Assembly: GCA_033032865.1 (NCBI GenBank)
Contig: JAWHQI010000068.1
Span: 2,170,001 to 2,234,000 of the forward strand
Direction: 5' to 3'
From: Dactylorhiza incarnata
Taxonomy: Eukaryota > Streptophyta > Magnoliopsida > Asparagales > Orchidaceae
DNA length: 64,000 nucleotides
Below the pieces are notes generated by a model that saw nothing but the letters and a program-made list of their open reading frames with translations, was not told the origin of the DNA and searched no databases. The first letter of the stretch is position 1. Each line of letters starts with the position of its first letter. This document shows positions 32,938-45,143 of the stretch, piece after piece. A program made the position numbers and the translations under genes.

Positions 32938-34634
32938 TGATGGCGCAAATCCTGCACACCACTATAGGCGGTAGCTAGACTGCGGTACGAAACGGCAGTG
33001 TACCGATCGTTCAAGTAATATAAAATGGGAATGAATCCCCAAGTATCGATCTCAAAGGAACACAGTAAGGTGGAGCTATCTATCGAGGAACGACTTGAGA
33101 TCGAAGTCCTTTAATCGGATGGATCGCGGAGGGGGGTTGATTTGGTTGTGGAAAATAAAGGAAAAATACTACGACTACTCCTATGCAATGCCTCTATGCA
33201 ATGCTTCGCTTGGCGGGATGGAGACTAGGCAGGCCTTGAGCGCGCTGCGTCGCAAGGGCGGATGGACGAGTAGCCAAGCGGAATCGAACAGTGCAGGACT
33301 TGAGCGCACTGCTTCGTTAGGCGAATGAATTACACGGGCCGCTATGCCACGCTTTGCTAGGCGGATGGAAGAGTAGGCAAGCGGATGGAATGGTTTGCTC
33401 CGGCGGAGTCGGAATGGATGACACGGGCCGCTATGCCACGCTTCGCTAGGTGGATGGAAGAGTAGGCATACAGATGAGGGTCGCAAGCACCTCGTCCACA
33501 AGCACGCCACTAGCAATTGCTAGTGCGGCACACGAACGTGACGGCGGGATGGAGGATGGATGGTGGCACACCTCGTACATATATGAACAAAATATAACTT
33601 CACATAGACATGAAATTAAGATTACAAGCACGATTCATAGTGTTCATCATCAATAAATGAGAGATCTAGCTACAAACGCATCAATAAGAGAAGAACAAGG
33701 CAAGAAATCGACCGAATCCGAAGGCTCGTTGGAGATTCACGGTTGGAATCGCCGGGTTGTCAATCCGCGTCCAAGCTCAGTCCGCAACTACGTCCGGGGT
33801 AGAGAGAGCTGTCACTACTCTCCAATGAGCCTGTCTTCTTTGTGTCACGATCTGGTAGAGGTTGCAAACTTCCTCTTGCTTGATGGCGATGGCGGCTAGA
33901 TCTTCCTTTGAAGCGCTAGGATGAAGGAGGAGGCCGAGAGGAAGCTCCGGCTCAAGATTGGCGTGAAGAACAAGCTCGGAGCAACTCCAGATGGTGGGCG
34001 GCGATGGAGGGGCGAAATCGGGGCTCTTGAGCGAGAAAACGGCGGACTGGAATCAACTCCCTGATCTAATTCGCGAGCAGGTCTTTAAATAGGCGCTGGA
34101 ATAAACAGTGCGCACGATCGGTGGCGCACGACCAGTGGTCGTGCGCATGAGAATCCTGTGATCGTGCGCCTGCCTGGGCGGAGCCTGCAATATAAGAAAT
34201 TTATAAAATATAATGTTCGCACGACCAGTGGCGCACGACCAGTGGTCGTGCGCATTATCGTAAGTGGTCGTGCGCATTGGTCGAGACAGAACTCATAAAA
34301 TGGGGGTTAAGTGCGCACAATCAGCGGCGCACGACCAGTGGTCGTGCGCAATAGAACCAGTGATCGTGCGTAGTGTTCCTGTACAAAATTGTACCGGGAA
34401 CACCTGCACGACTCCTGTTCCAGCATACAACACCAATCTAGCCACTGAAGGTGGCACTTAACAATGCATGAAAACTAATAACGAAGATATATAAGAAATA
34501 ACACCAAAACGGGCCTAGAAGTGCACATATCATGGAATAACAAATATGAGGGAAAACATGCCTAAAATGTAGTGCATAAACTAGAAAATCGCCCCAGATG
34601 AGTTTGTATATGTGTATATAATTGGGACTCATCA
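32938..34634 (-). repeat. NA 5' LTR
   Basis: 1697 bp, TGATGAGTCCC at 34634 to GCGCCATCA at 32938 on the minus strand. It aligns with the 3' LTR with scattered changes plus the block difference at 33104-33145. It carries the same palindromes (about 34125-34350) and TATA-like box (about 34082-34092). Confidence 0.92.
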
Positions 34635-34639
34635 GTAGA

Positions 34640-35646
34640 ATATACACTTACGTTCTAATAGATGATTTCTCAAGATATTGCTGGGCTTTATTTCTCTCTT
34701 CCAAATATGATGCGTTTTGCGAATTCTCAAAATTATGTACTCGTATTCAAAATGAACTAGATCTACAAAAAAATGCATTCGCTCAGATCATGGCGGTGAA
34801 TTTGAAAATGAAAATTTTAAATCCTTTTGTGAAATGTTAGGTATTAAGCATGAGTTCTCCGCTCCACGCACACCTCAACAAAATGGTGTTGTAGAACGGA
34901 AAAATAGGACAATCCAAGAACTAGCACGCACCATGTTATCTGAATATAAGTTACCAAAGTCTTTTTGGGCCGAAGCCGTAACCACATCATGCTATGTAAT
35001 GAATAGAGTCATGCTTCGCCCATCACTAAATCTCACACCGTATGAACTATACTATCAAAAGAAACCTAACGTATCATATTTTAAAGTATTTGGATGTAAA
35101 TGTTTTATTCTTAATACAAAAGATTCTTTAGGAAAATTTGATGAGAAGTGTGATGAAGGAATATTTCTTGGATATTCTTCAACCAGTAAAGCCTATAGAA
35201 TATTTAACAAAAGATCAAGTAAGGTTGAAGAATCTATTAATGTTAAATTTGATGAGTTTATTCCATGTGCAGAGAAGCTTTCTACAGGTACAAATGATGA
35301 ACCGTTGCCATCTTTGGAGCACGACGAAGAGGAACCATCCAAAGAAGAGGAGGAGAAGTCCAAGGATGATGAATATGTACCTCCAAGAATTTTGAACTTC
35401 TCCAAAAATCATCCAAAAGAGCTAGTCATTGGGGAACCTTCTACTGGGGTAAGAACTCGATCCTCTCTTCATGAAATGTTTTCAAATATTTGCTTTGTTT
35501 CCAAAATTGAACCTAAAAACGTTTCCACCGCTTTAAATGAAGAATTTTGGTTTTTGGCTATGAATGAAGAGTTAGGTCAATTTGAAAGAAATAAGGTTTG
35601 GAATCTAGTAGATAGACCATCTAATCATCCAATTATCGGCGTATAA
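34640..35646 (+). pseudogene. C1 integrase (rest of core and C-terminal region)
   Basis: After the duplicated gtaga the frame resumes with YVLIDDFSRYCWALFL. A frameshift near 34770-34835 damages the region around the second catalytic aspartate. SAPRTPQQNGVVERKNRT (from about 34856) holds the catalytic glutamate. The usual copia downstream sequence FGCKCFILNTKD, EGIFLGYSSTSKAYR follows. An acidic linker leads to the RT start (MNEELGQFERNKVWNLV). It ends at a stop at 35644, in a lysine position of the usual IGTKW block. Confidence 0.85.
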
Positions 35647-37038
35647 TGGATCTTTAAAAATAAACTAGATGGTGAATCTAGGATTATAAGAAATAAAGCA
35701 CGCTTAGTTGCTCAAGGTTATTCTCAAATCGAGGGGGTAGATTTTGAAGAAACTTTTGCACCAGTTGCTCGCTTAGAATCTATAAGAATATTTTTGGCAT
35801 TTGCGAGTTTTAAAAGAATAAAATTATTTCAAATGGATGTTAAAAGTGGTTTTTTAAACGGGTTTATAAAAGTAGAAGTTTATGTAGAACAACCCCCCGG
35901 TTTCATAAATGAAAAATTCCCTAATCATGTTTACAAATTAGAAAAAGCGCTTTATAGTTTAAAATAAGCGCCCTGTGCATGGTATGATGGACTTACATCA
36001 TTTTTGTTAAAGCACGGTTATGTTATGGGAAGTGCCGACAACACACTCTTCATTAAGCATAATAATAACGATCTAATTATTTTACAAATATATGTTGATG
36101 ATATCATTTTTGGAGCCACTAATGAAGAGTTGTGTAATGAAGTAGTCTTAGTAATGAAAAATGAATTTGAAATGAGTCTTGTAGGAGAACTATCATATTT
36201 TCTTGGTTTTCAAATCTCACAACGAACTGATGGTATCTTTATTTGTCAAACAAAATATGTTCACGATATGCTTAAACGATTTGGATTTGAAAATCTTAAA
36301 CAAGCCTCTACTCCTATGAGTGCTTCTTTAAAACTAGGAAAAGATCAATCCGGAATTTCCATTGATCAAACGTTATATAGAGGAATGATAGGATCTCATC
36401 TTTACTTAAGTGGATCTAGACCAGATATACTGTTTGCCGTATGTTTATGTGCTCGCTTTCAAGCCAATCCAAAAGAATCTCATTTAAAAGCGGTAAAACG
36501 TATGTTTCGTTATCTATTAGGGTCATCTAAATTAGGATTATGGTACCCACACAATGATTCATTCACACTCCACGGCTATTCCGATTCGGACTACGCCGGT
36601 TGTTCACTAGATCGAAAAAGCACTTGCTGTACTTGTCACTTTTTAGGACCCTCTTTAGTTGCTTGGTCTAGTAGGAAACAATCTTCGATTGCACTCTCCA
36701 CCACAGAGGCCGAATATATCGCACTTGGTAGTTGTTGTGCACAAGCATTATGGATGAGTCAAACACTAGAGGATTTTGGATTTCATCTCAAAAATATTGA
36801 TCTTAAATGTGACAACAAAAGTGCAATAGACCTCACATATAATCCCGTACACCATTCTAGATCCAAACACATTGATGTTCATCATCATTTCATTAGGGAT
36901 CACATTAAGAAAGGGCATGTAAAAGTACGCTTTATTGGCATGGACTCCCAACTCGCTGACATATTTACTAAACCTCTTCCCGATGCTAGATTTCGATTAT
37001 TACGACTTGAGTTAGGTGTCCTAGATCTTTCAAGTTAA
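35647..37038 (+). pseudogene. C1 reverse transcriptase-RNase H
   Basis: The frame continues after the stop: [50 protein letters not shown] stop at about 35966 replaces the glutamine of the SLKQAP block. From 36004 it is open for 344 residues, with catalytic YVDD at residues 30-33, SYFLGFQIS, DYAGCSLDRKST, SSRKQSSIALSTTEAEY (RNase H) and the terminal ADIFTKPLP. This would copy C1 RNA into DNA; stops inactivate it. Confidence 0.9.
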
Positions 37039-37186
37039 AACACATTCACAAACGCAATTTTGTAATTTTTGACCATTGAAAACATCTCCTAAAATTCTGA
37101 AATTTCAGCATGAAACTACTATTAGGACACAAAATCAAGATCAACAATTAAATATTTCTAAATCCTAAAATATCGTGTACTGTTTC

Positions 37187-37216
37187 CCGCGCTAGCGCTA
37201 ACGCCCGCGCTAGCGT
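37187..37216. repeat. C1 3'-region copy of its LTR inverted-repeat motif
   Basis: CCGCGCTAGCGC followed by TAACGCCCGCGCTAGCG repeats the GCGCTAGC words of the C1 LTR and gag. It is an isolated GC-rich island in very A/T-rich sequence. Confidence 0.6.
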
Positions 37217-37319
37217 ACTTATTCATTTTTCTGTATTTTTAAAATTTTGAAAAATTCCTAAAAATATATTAATCTATATGTACTATTTATTTTTGCACTT
37301 CTGATTCTATTTTATTTTT

Positions 37320-37595
37320 GAAAAATCAAATACAAAAATACAAATGACAAATTACAAAAATATGTTTTGCCTTTTTGTTTAAAGTCTTTTTTTATGCAAA
37401 AATCAAATACAAAATTACAAAAGCCAAATTACAAAAAATGTGTTTTGTTTTTTGTGTAAAGTCTATCTTTTATGCGAAAATCAAATACAAAAATATAAAA
37501 GCCAAATTACAAAAAAAATTATGTTTTGCCTTGTTTGTTTTTGCCATTTGTTTAAAGTCTATTTTTTTGCAAAAATCCAATACAAAAATATAAAA
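37320..37595 (+). repeat. A-rich tandem repeat in C1 3' region
   Basis: About four imperfect units of roughly 65-85 bp, each with AAATCAAATACAAAA, CCAAATTACAAAA and TTGTTTAAAGTCT. The small lysine-rich ORFs across it are a consequence of the repeat. Confidence 0.7.
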
Positions 37596-39226
37596 CATTA
37601 CAACAACAAAAAACTGTATGGATTTTTCTATGAAAATCAAGCATGATTTAATAAATTATTTAGAACTTCTATAATGTTGAAATTTATCTTTTCAAACTCT
37701 TTGAACATTGTTTTCATCATGCGTTGATATATCTACTAATCTGTGCATCAAGTATCTTTTAAAAGTTGTGTAGAACTAAGCTTAGCATGCCTCTAAGTAT
37801 GAGTAAATGTTTTATGTTTGATAATGATCTTTATTCACTCACTTATTTTGGCATTGTCTACATATGTGTTTAATCTAAGAATACTTGTGTATGTTTTGTA
37901 TTAGTACAATGAATAATAATTGCACAAGTATCTTACCTACACTCCTTTATTTGCACTTTTAAAAGTTAAGAAAAGTGGTTATGTTTTTCATAAATTATAT
38001 TGATTTGCAAAACAAGTGTATTCGGAGAACTTTGTTCAAAACAAAAATCATAAAATAAAGTGACAAAGAAAACTCCACCAAGCACTACTTAAACCTCCTA
38101 ATAAGTCTTAATAAGCGTTGTGAGGTTGAGCACCTTGGAATGAATAGTAAAGTTTCTTGTGCAAATCAAATCTTTCTTTCAAAATAAAAACCACTTACTC
38201 TCAAGTACACCGGATCACGAGTCTCAACATTAAAAATAAAATAAGTGATCCCTCAAGCACTACTTTGCACCCTGATAAGTCTTAATGAGCATTGTGTGTG
38301 CAAAGCACTTTGGTAGTTGTACATTTTTTGTTTGTGCATTAAAGTGTGTGGAAGTGAAATTATTTGTGTTTTATTGTGCTCTTACTTTACATATTTCTTG
38401 TATTTTTGATTAAAACATTTGTTTACTCTACTCAAAAATACACTTATGTGCACATCATTATCTTCCATAACACTTCTTCTCATGAGTATTGGATCCTATT
38501 GCAAATTCCATACTACTCTTTATTTATGAAATGCACTAGATAACCTTGCATGCTTTCTACAATGTTTAGTATGTTTTGAAATTGTGAATTAACAAAACAT
38601 TGTAGTACTCTCTTCTTGGTAACATTATTTCATGCTTGGTTACATTATTATTGAATTTAAAGATTTTACTTGAACAATGATTTACAAAACATCTTCTTTA
38701 TAAAATTGAACTCATATATCTGTTATGAATAATCATGTCTTACAAAAGATGTTTGATTGTATTTTTTCTAAGTCTTCCGCAACTTTACATTTACCTTGTA
38801 TTTGGTTATGAAACAAACTCTGATTTATGAAAATATTGTGATACTCAAACTCTTATCTATTTCAATGAAAAGTATTCTAAAAACTCCTTAGCATTTCCTT
38901 CTCTACAAGCTCGATCATGCCTTTATCTTAATATCAACTTTTAAGTGGTGTCTCCTTACCCGCTTTTGCTAATAACAAAAGGGGGAGAACTAACATGATA
39001 AATAAAATCTGCTATCAAAATATAATGCTTAATTAAGATGATAGCTTACATATTAGGAGAGCATTCACTTAGGGGGAGCATGTATTTAGGGGGAGCAATT
39101 CTATATGCTAAAATCGATAATTATCCTAAATCATCACTCTCACACACACAAGTATGTTTCTTCATGCTTATATATTAATGCTCTGATTTATCATTAATGG
39201 ATTTGTTATTATCAAAAGGGGGAGTT

Positions 39227-40434
39227 TGTTGGAACATGGTCTTCCGCATATCCTAGGTTTGAGAATAAAAAATCCTATGTGTATTTGATCTTGTGTGTTT
39301 AAGTGTGCAGGATAATAGAGTCCACATGACTCAAGGATTACATGAGAAGGTTGCCCCCAAAGTTGAGCCATCAAATCCAATACACCTACTAGCGCTGGCG
39401 GTAGTACTAGCGCAGGCGCTAGCTGTCGTTCGACAAACTGTTAGCGGCGCTCGACAAATTGCTTATAGCTGCGTTTGACGAAATTTCGTTCGACAAACTC
39501 TTAGCGGCGTTCGACGAAATCTCGTTCGACGAAATATTGGATTAAGCGAAATTGTCGGGAGAACTTATAGAAGGAGTTAGAGCCAGGCGATATCCTATAG
39601 AGCAGGCGATAGCGAGGAGCAAAGTAGGCAAGAGAGAAAAGTTTCCTCCAATTGAAGATTCTACCGCGCAGAATGTGTTCTAATATAGGATAGCGCCGGC
39701 GGTACCACTAGCGCAGGCGCTAGCGCTGTGGATATAAAAAGGACCCCTCTTCTCTCTTTTTGGACACACATTAGAGAGACATCAGAGAGAGATAGAGTGC
39801 TAGAATTCCAGAGGCTACCTTGGTCGAAAGTTGATGTCCTACCAAAGTTCTGCAAACTTCTGAAGGAGAATCGCATCACGCCGGATCCAAACAAAGTCCG
39901 CTTCTACAACGCTTATTCTATAGCGGATCTTCATCTCCAACTTCAGAAGTTCATCAAGTGGGAGTTTTTATTTATTTTCATTTCATATCTTTCTTGTAAA
40001 CGGTTAGTGAAATCGCCTCGTGTTGGCGACTATGTCTGGGTAGGACTTAGGTGGAAAACTAGCCTCGTGTTGGCGACTTGATCTAGGCTAGGTCTAGGGG
40101 GTGCTCGAGGCCATATCCTGGGAAGGGTTGGCTAGAGCGGCTTGAGGCCAAATCTGGGGAGGATAGGCTAGGGCCACCGATTCGCGGGGATGCGAGTCGG
40201 GATAGAAAACAAAAAGAGTTTACTATTCATCGCCACTGATTTCTAGCATCATAGAAGTCAACTTTTGTAAAACCTTATTTGATATTAATAAAGCATGTCT
40301 CTACTTTATTTCAATTGTTTTACATGACTTCTTATTGTCTTTAATCTTGCATTATTACAAAACTTTTCCAAATATAACTTAAGTTTTGAAAACCCTTATT
40401 CACCCCCCCTCTAAGGGCGCCTACCGATCCAACA
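39227..40434 (+). repeat. C1 3' LTR, intact
   Basis: 1208 bp, TGTTGGAACATGG to CCGATCCAACA, followed by TSD caatc. It contains CTAGCGC/GCGCTAG palindromes (39388-39425 and about 39693-39724), GTTCGACAAA/GTTCGACGAA words (about 39427-39530) and a TATA-like GATATAAAAAGG (about 39730-39741). Confidence 0.93.
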
Positions 40435-40439
40435 CAATC

Positions 40440-40599
40440 CAAGTCTTCCGCAATCCATCAGACTTAAAGGACTATGATCTCAAGTCCTTTCTCAAAAGTA
40501 AACTCCACCTTACTGTGTTCCTTCGAGATTCGATACTCAGGGATTCACTCCTCATTTTATATTACTAGAGCGACCGGTGCGCTTGCCGTAATCGCAATA
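40440..40599 (+). repeat. Element X 5' LTR, end
   Basis: This resumes X after the C1 TSD. The wording (CTCAAGTCC, CTCCACCTTACTGTGTTCCTT, TTTTATATTACT) matches the U5 end of the NA LTR on the minus strand (about 33000-33110). The LTR end reads GCAATA where G1 has GCATCA, so the terminal CA is mutated. Confidence 0.82.
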
Positions 40600-40605
40600 A
40601 GTTTT

Positions 40606-40623
40606 TGGCGCCGTTGCCGGGGA
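40606..40623 (+). other. Element X primer binding site (tRNA-Asp)
   Basis: TGGCGCCGTTGCCGGGGA, a perfect match to the G1 and G2 site, six bases after the inferred LTR end. Confidence 0.9.
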
Positions 40624-40851
40624 GCACAAACGTGTGAGTTTCTGGAGAGGGAGTCGAGAGGTAGAATCTCTTTTTCCATTTGTTTGTACCATTTTCTTCG
40701 TTGTCTTAGTTTTTCGAATTTATCGTTTTAAATTTCTTAAGCTCTTTACTTATTTACTTTGCGAAAGCAGGCAATCATTTTTTTATTTTGTGCGTATAGT
40801 GATTTTTTGCAAAGAATTTTTATTTGTTGGTGATTTTTCCCCCGCTACACC

Positions 40852-41498
40852 ATGTATTCTGCTTTCAATATCCGTTGTAGATGGTGTGGAAATCATAATC
40901 ATTCTAGTGATAAATGCCCCACTAGAGATAGTGAGCATAATTCTCAAGGGCCAGTGTATGGAGCACCGTTCTCTTACGGTATTACATACACCGCACCCAA
41001 GCCTTATGGTCACTCTCCTTCACCCCATTTATCGTTTTTATATCCCCCCCCCCCCCCCGCGCCCCGTCTGGACCGAGGAGTAATGGAAAATGGTGTCTAT
41101 TTTATCATAGCACCGAGCATGTGTTGAAAGATTGCGCAGAATTTCAGCGCCAGATGGAGGAGGATAATGAAACTGATGTTCGTATCATTCCATCCACCTC
41201 CCATCTGGGTGCTCACTCTGATTCCGGTGATATTTTCGCAGTACCACCTTGTCTATGGGGGACTGCTGCGGATATCTCCATCAGGCTTTCAACCGGTCGG
41301 TGCGACGATATGGTGGAGACTCCTCTCCTGGTGCATTCGTCACTCATTTTGGATTCACCCCCGGAGGAAACTGTGCACATTTTCTCTGATAATGTTAGTA
41401 CCTCTGCTCCTCCGCTTTCTTTGCAAGAACTCTCTGTGCCTATTTTCAGTGATTTGGTGGATGATGTTAAGCAGGAAGTACATTTGACACCTGAGGAT
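40852..41498 (+). pseudogene. Element X zinc-knuckle/acidic protein, N-terminal piece
   Basis: It starts MYSAFNIRCRWCGNHNHSSDKC, a complete CX2CX4HX4C zinc knuckle at residues 9-22. After a proline-rich stretch containing a C homopolymer (41045-41058) the frame shifts. The second frame (from about 41100) gives a degenerate second knuckle, C-x2-Y-x4-H-x4-C (CLFYHSTEHVLKDC), with tyrosine in the second cysteine place. An acidic region follows up to T's TSD at 41499. The reading continues in frame across T at 51096. It corresponds to the NA ORF. Confidence 0.7.
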
Positions 41499-41503
41499 GC
41501 GCC

Positions 41504-44500
41504 TGTAAGACCCCCCTCCCCCCTCCCGGAACACAAGACACGGTCGAGGGGAGTCTTATGCCCAGGACAGCTTCCTTGCGAAAGTGCCAGCACACGAGCT
41601 AGCCTCCCCCACAAGACGCCTATCCTGCCGGCCAAACCAACTAAACAGCGCCAACCCATTAATAAAAGAAAGCATTAAAAGCCATAGATTCACAATAAGT
41701 AATAATGTCCAAACAGTAAGTACAAGAAAGACAGAAAGCTACAGAAGCTCCTGCAAATCATCAGAGTATCAAGCTAAATGCCCCAGGGGATACATCTCAA
41801 AACACTCACTCGCATCTGTCACTGACGGTAGCCAAGGTATCATGGTCTCCGGCCCTGTCACCCTGACCTGACTATCCTCCTCCAGCACCGTGCACTGCTG
41901 CTCTAAGGTACACTCCTAAAAAGAGGGACGTAGCAACTGTAAGTCATAAAGACTAAGTGGCTTCACATCCGCTCCCCAGACGACTCCAAGGCACCGGGTG
42001 GAAGGAAAGGAAGAAAAGCTGCAATATAATCAATAATATATACAAGCAGGTGACAGGAATGGTTGTTCATATATGTCGGTTGTTTAAGTACCCAAGTACT
42101 TGCAATGGCACTAACTAAGTTGTTCATAAGTATATAAGTAACAATGGATATAAATGCAAGTACTAGTATCAAGTATAAGAAGCACAACTAACAAGTAATA
42201 TAGCAATGACAGAATGTAAGCAAGTAGTGAAAAAGTACAGAAGTAAGCAGTTCATATCGTACCTTAACTTACATGAATGCCCATACAAACTTATAAGTTA
42301 AGGTTTCCAATTTGGGACCATCATATAAAAGAGCCCATACTAATTTATATGATGGACCTCATGCGGTGCAATGCTATGATTATGCAGGATGAATGCAATG
42401 CAATGATTATGATATGATGAACTCACCCATGCATTTTGCTATGTCGACATAGACCTGTAGTTCCCGCTTTTCCAGGGTATCTAACCACTCAGGCACCTCG
42501 CGTCGTGGCCAGACGGAGACTGTGGACCGGGCTCCTCCACAACTAGGTGGGTATGAACACTACCAGACCTAGGCCTATGTATGCCTCAACGCTAAGAACA
42601 CACAGCGGAGCCATCAAGGACACAGAAGGGAACTTAGGTAGGTGAGCACCAAGAGTCCAACCCAACCGATCTAGAGTCTAACTGTCGGCTTCTGTCGGTG
42701 TCATGACTAGCAAGCCCATAGACCCGCCACAAGTAATACCCGAACCACAAGTATCCTCCAACCAGTGTCATCACACCTCCAAGTGTAAACCATGCACATT
42801 CATGTAATTCTATGAATAACCCGTGATATCAACTACCCAAAGACTCGCCGAAGGAGTCTTCTCCTTTTCACATCATACAAGTCAACTAAGGCTAACTAGC
42901 ATCCAAGGCCCCCAACAACCGGGCCCTTAACATTTCACCACAAGATATAACAATATCTTATAATCCACACCAAGCCATCAATGCTACTCATACCGGGTTG
43001 TCACGACTCTAAGCAGTTGCGTGTGTATCACATGGAAATTACCTTACTAGATCATGTAGGACTACTTGTGCGTACTGTGCCATATTAATATTTTACTAAA
43101 TATGTAAGCCTGAACATATCACCAATATTCAATCATCTTACGTACAAATCATAACGTGTTTCAACACGATTAAATCTATCAACCTTATGGAGAGGTTATC
43201 ACCATTCTACACCATCCAATAGATTATCAAGCGATATGAACATTAATTCATACATGTCCTTTTTACGATTCCACATACATCTACAATTGAAGGTTCTAGG
43301 TTCATTCAAGGGGTCATCTTAACAGAATAAATTTGAAATCATTATCACAAGCCAATGCTAGCATATACATGATTCATACAAAATTCTGGCCCAAACAGGC
43401 TTCACATTCAGCATTTATATCCCCTTCAAGTTATAAAATAACACTGCAATAACTTTAATACTACTTAATCATAAATTATGAATTTCAACAGGGGTGTACA
43501 TATTGTTATCACCTATGTCTCCACCAATTTTCATGAGCATCCAACAAAAATAATAAGAGAAATCCACAAAATACTGAGATCGGAAGTGTTATAACACAGT
43601 TTACTAAAACTGGATTTCTGGGTCCTACATTTGTCCAAAAATTATGATCCACAACAATTTGGAAAGTTAACATCAAGGGCTACAAAATTCATTTTGAATC
43701 CTAAACCCAGATCCAAGTGGGTCCTATCAAAAATCTTATCTGAAGTCAACTGAAGAAATCTGGATAGCAAAACAGCATGCATTGACCACCTCCCAGCTTT
43801 CTGGACAGTCCACTCGACTGGGCTTTTAGGGAGATACAGGTCACTTCAGAAAATGGGTAACCTATCTTCGGAAAGCTCTTTTTGAGGGATACAACTTTCA
43901 TGTTGAGCCCGAAGTCTAATTCAAGTGGGGTCAAGCCTAAAAATTGGCTTGAACCCAGCTGCGCACAATTTTACCACCTATTTACCAAGTGAAATGTTGT
44001 AAATTAAAACTGTCCTTAGACAGGAGCTATTATCAACTTTATTACATATTATACAATAAAAGAAAAACCTATTTAACAGAGTATTATTCATCATCTTCCC
44101 TAAACATGAATTAGGTCATTTCACCTTCTCTCCTCCAGCATTCACCTTTAAAATCCCTAAATATCATTCCCCTCACTCTCCCTCAATGACCATGGGTTTG
44201 CCCCAAATCAAATCCCATCTCTTCTTCTTGAAGAGAAGAAATGATTCCTAAAACCTCACGGCGAACGATGCCCTAAATTTATGGTTTTGGCTTGGTCTTC
44301 CTAAGGAAACTCCATTAAAGCTCACACGAGAAGCTCTCTTGAGCCTTCATCTCTCCTATTGTGATCTAGGATGCTAGCACCAATGGAGAGGGAGCGGAAG
44401 TCAACTTATTTTTCGGCATGGATGGAGCTCATCTTCATGGTAGCCAGGTGGTGGTCGACCAAGCTCCAAATCTCCCTCCTAGCTTTGCTCCTTCAAAGTT

Positions 44501-45088
44501 TCCACCAACTAATTTCCCTGAAGTGAGAGGAAGAAGAAGGAGGAGAGGAAGAAGAAGATGAAGATAAGAGAAGAAGACCTATCGGGTAATCAGACCAGCA
44601 ACTCTTTTGTTAAGAGAGAAGAGAGAGTAGTGGGATTAGATTTGACAAGCATTAATGATAACCCAACTTCCAATGCCATGAGTTGGAACCCCAAGATTTG
44701 GCATCCACTCCAATCCTAAAAGATAAGCATTCAAAAAACAGCATAAAAATTTTGTCGAACTCTGCCTATTTCAGATTTGTCGACCGCTGGCTAAATTAAT
44801 TTCGTCAAGCGCATCACCTTAGTCGAACGGCGGCAAACTTTCTGCGGCTAAATTCCTGCGATCGACGAAATATAGAACTTTCGTCGATCGCAGCTTAAAC
44901 ATATTTCGTCGAACAAAATATTTCGTCGATCGCAGCTAAATTTCTGCGATCGACGAACGGCGGCAATTTTGTCGAACGGCGAACGGGAAATAGAAATTCG
45001 TCGAACGAACGGAGATTTCTAATAATGCAGAAATTAACATACCTATTATATCCATCCAGGAATTTGCTAATGAAATACACAGAGTAAT

Positions 45089-45143
<55 letters not shown>

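Larger units (their letters stand above)
28036..34634 (-). mobile_element. NA: non-autonomous Athila-derived retrotransposon inserted in C1 integrase
   Basis: NA is 6,599 bp with LTRs 32938-34634 (5') and 28036-29727 (3') and perfect TSD gtaga (28031-28035 and 34635-34639). The minus-strand primer site at 32931-32915 is tRNA-Asp type with one mismatch, and a polypurine tract abuts the 3' LTR. The 3.2-kb interior has no gag, protease, RT or integrase. It encodes one acidic zinc-knuckle ORF (32682-31471). LTR ends, U3 palindromes and part of the 3' tail resemble G1, so G1-type proteins are the likely source of mobility. Confidence 0.93.
37039..39226 (+). other. C1 3' non-coding region and polypurine tract
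   Basis: 2.2 kb with no supported gene. It holds a CTAGCGC-type inverted-repeat cluster (37187-37216), an A-rich tandem repeat (about 37320-37595), a loose duplication around TAAGTCTTAAT (about 38085-38145 and 38255-38320) and purine runs GGGGGAG near 38985-39000 and 39070-39100. The tract AAAAGGGGGAG at 39214-39224 abuts the 3' LTR and is the plus-strand primer. A long spacer here is typical of SIRE-type elements, where it may hold an env-like gene; none is visible. Confidence 0.7.
3771..40434 (+). mobile_element. C1: Ty1/copia retrotransposon (SIRE-like by layout) with three nested insertions
   Basis: C1 is bounded by TGTTGGAACATGG at 3771 and CCGATCCAACA ending at 40434, with perfect 5-bp TSDs caatc at 3766-3770 and 40435-40439. 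Removing G1, G2 and NA leaves about 9.7 kb: 5' LTR in three pieces, primer site complementary to tRNA-iMet, gag, protease, integrase, RT-RNase H, a 2.2-kb non-coding 3' region, a polypurine tract and an intact 3' LTR (39227-40434). Order PR-IN-RT identifies copia. The long spacer after RNase H and the coiled-coil gag suggest the SIRE/Maximus group. Many stops and frameshifts make it defective. Confidence 0.9.

Noticed and set aside
37375..37646. Lysine-rich small ORFs with repeating residues
   Set aside because: Produced by an A-rich tandem DNA repeat in the C1 3' region.
41213..41659. 148-residue minus-strand ORF
   Set aside because: Antisense shadow of the X acidic ORF that runs across the T insertion boundary.
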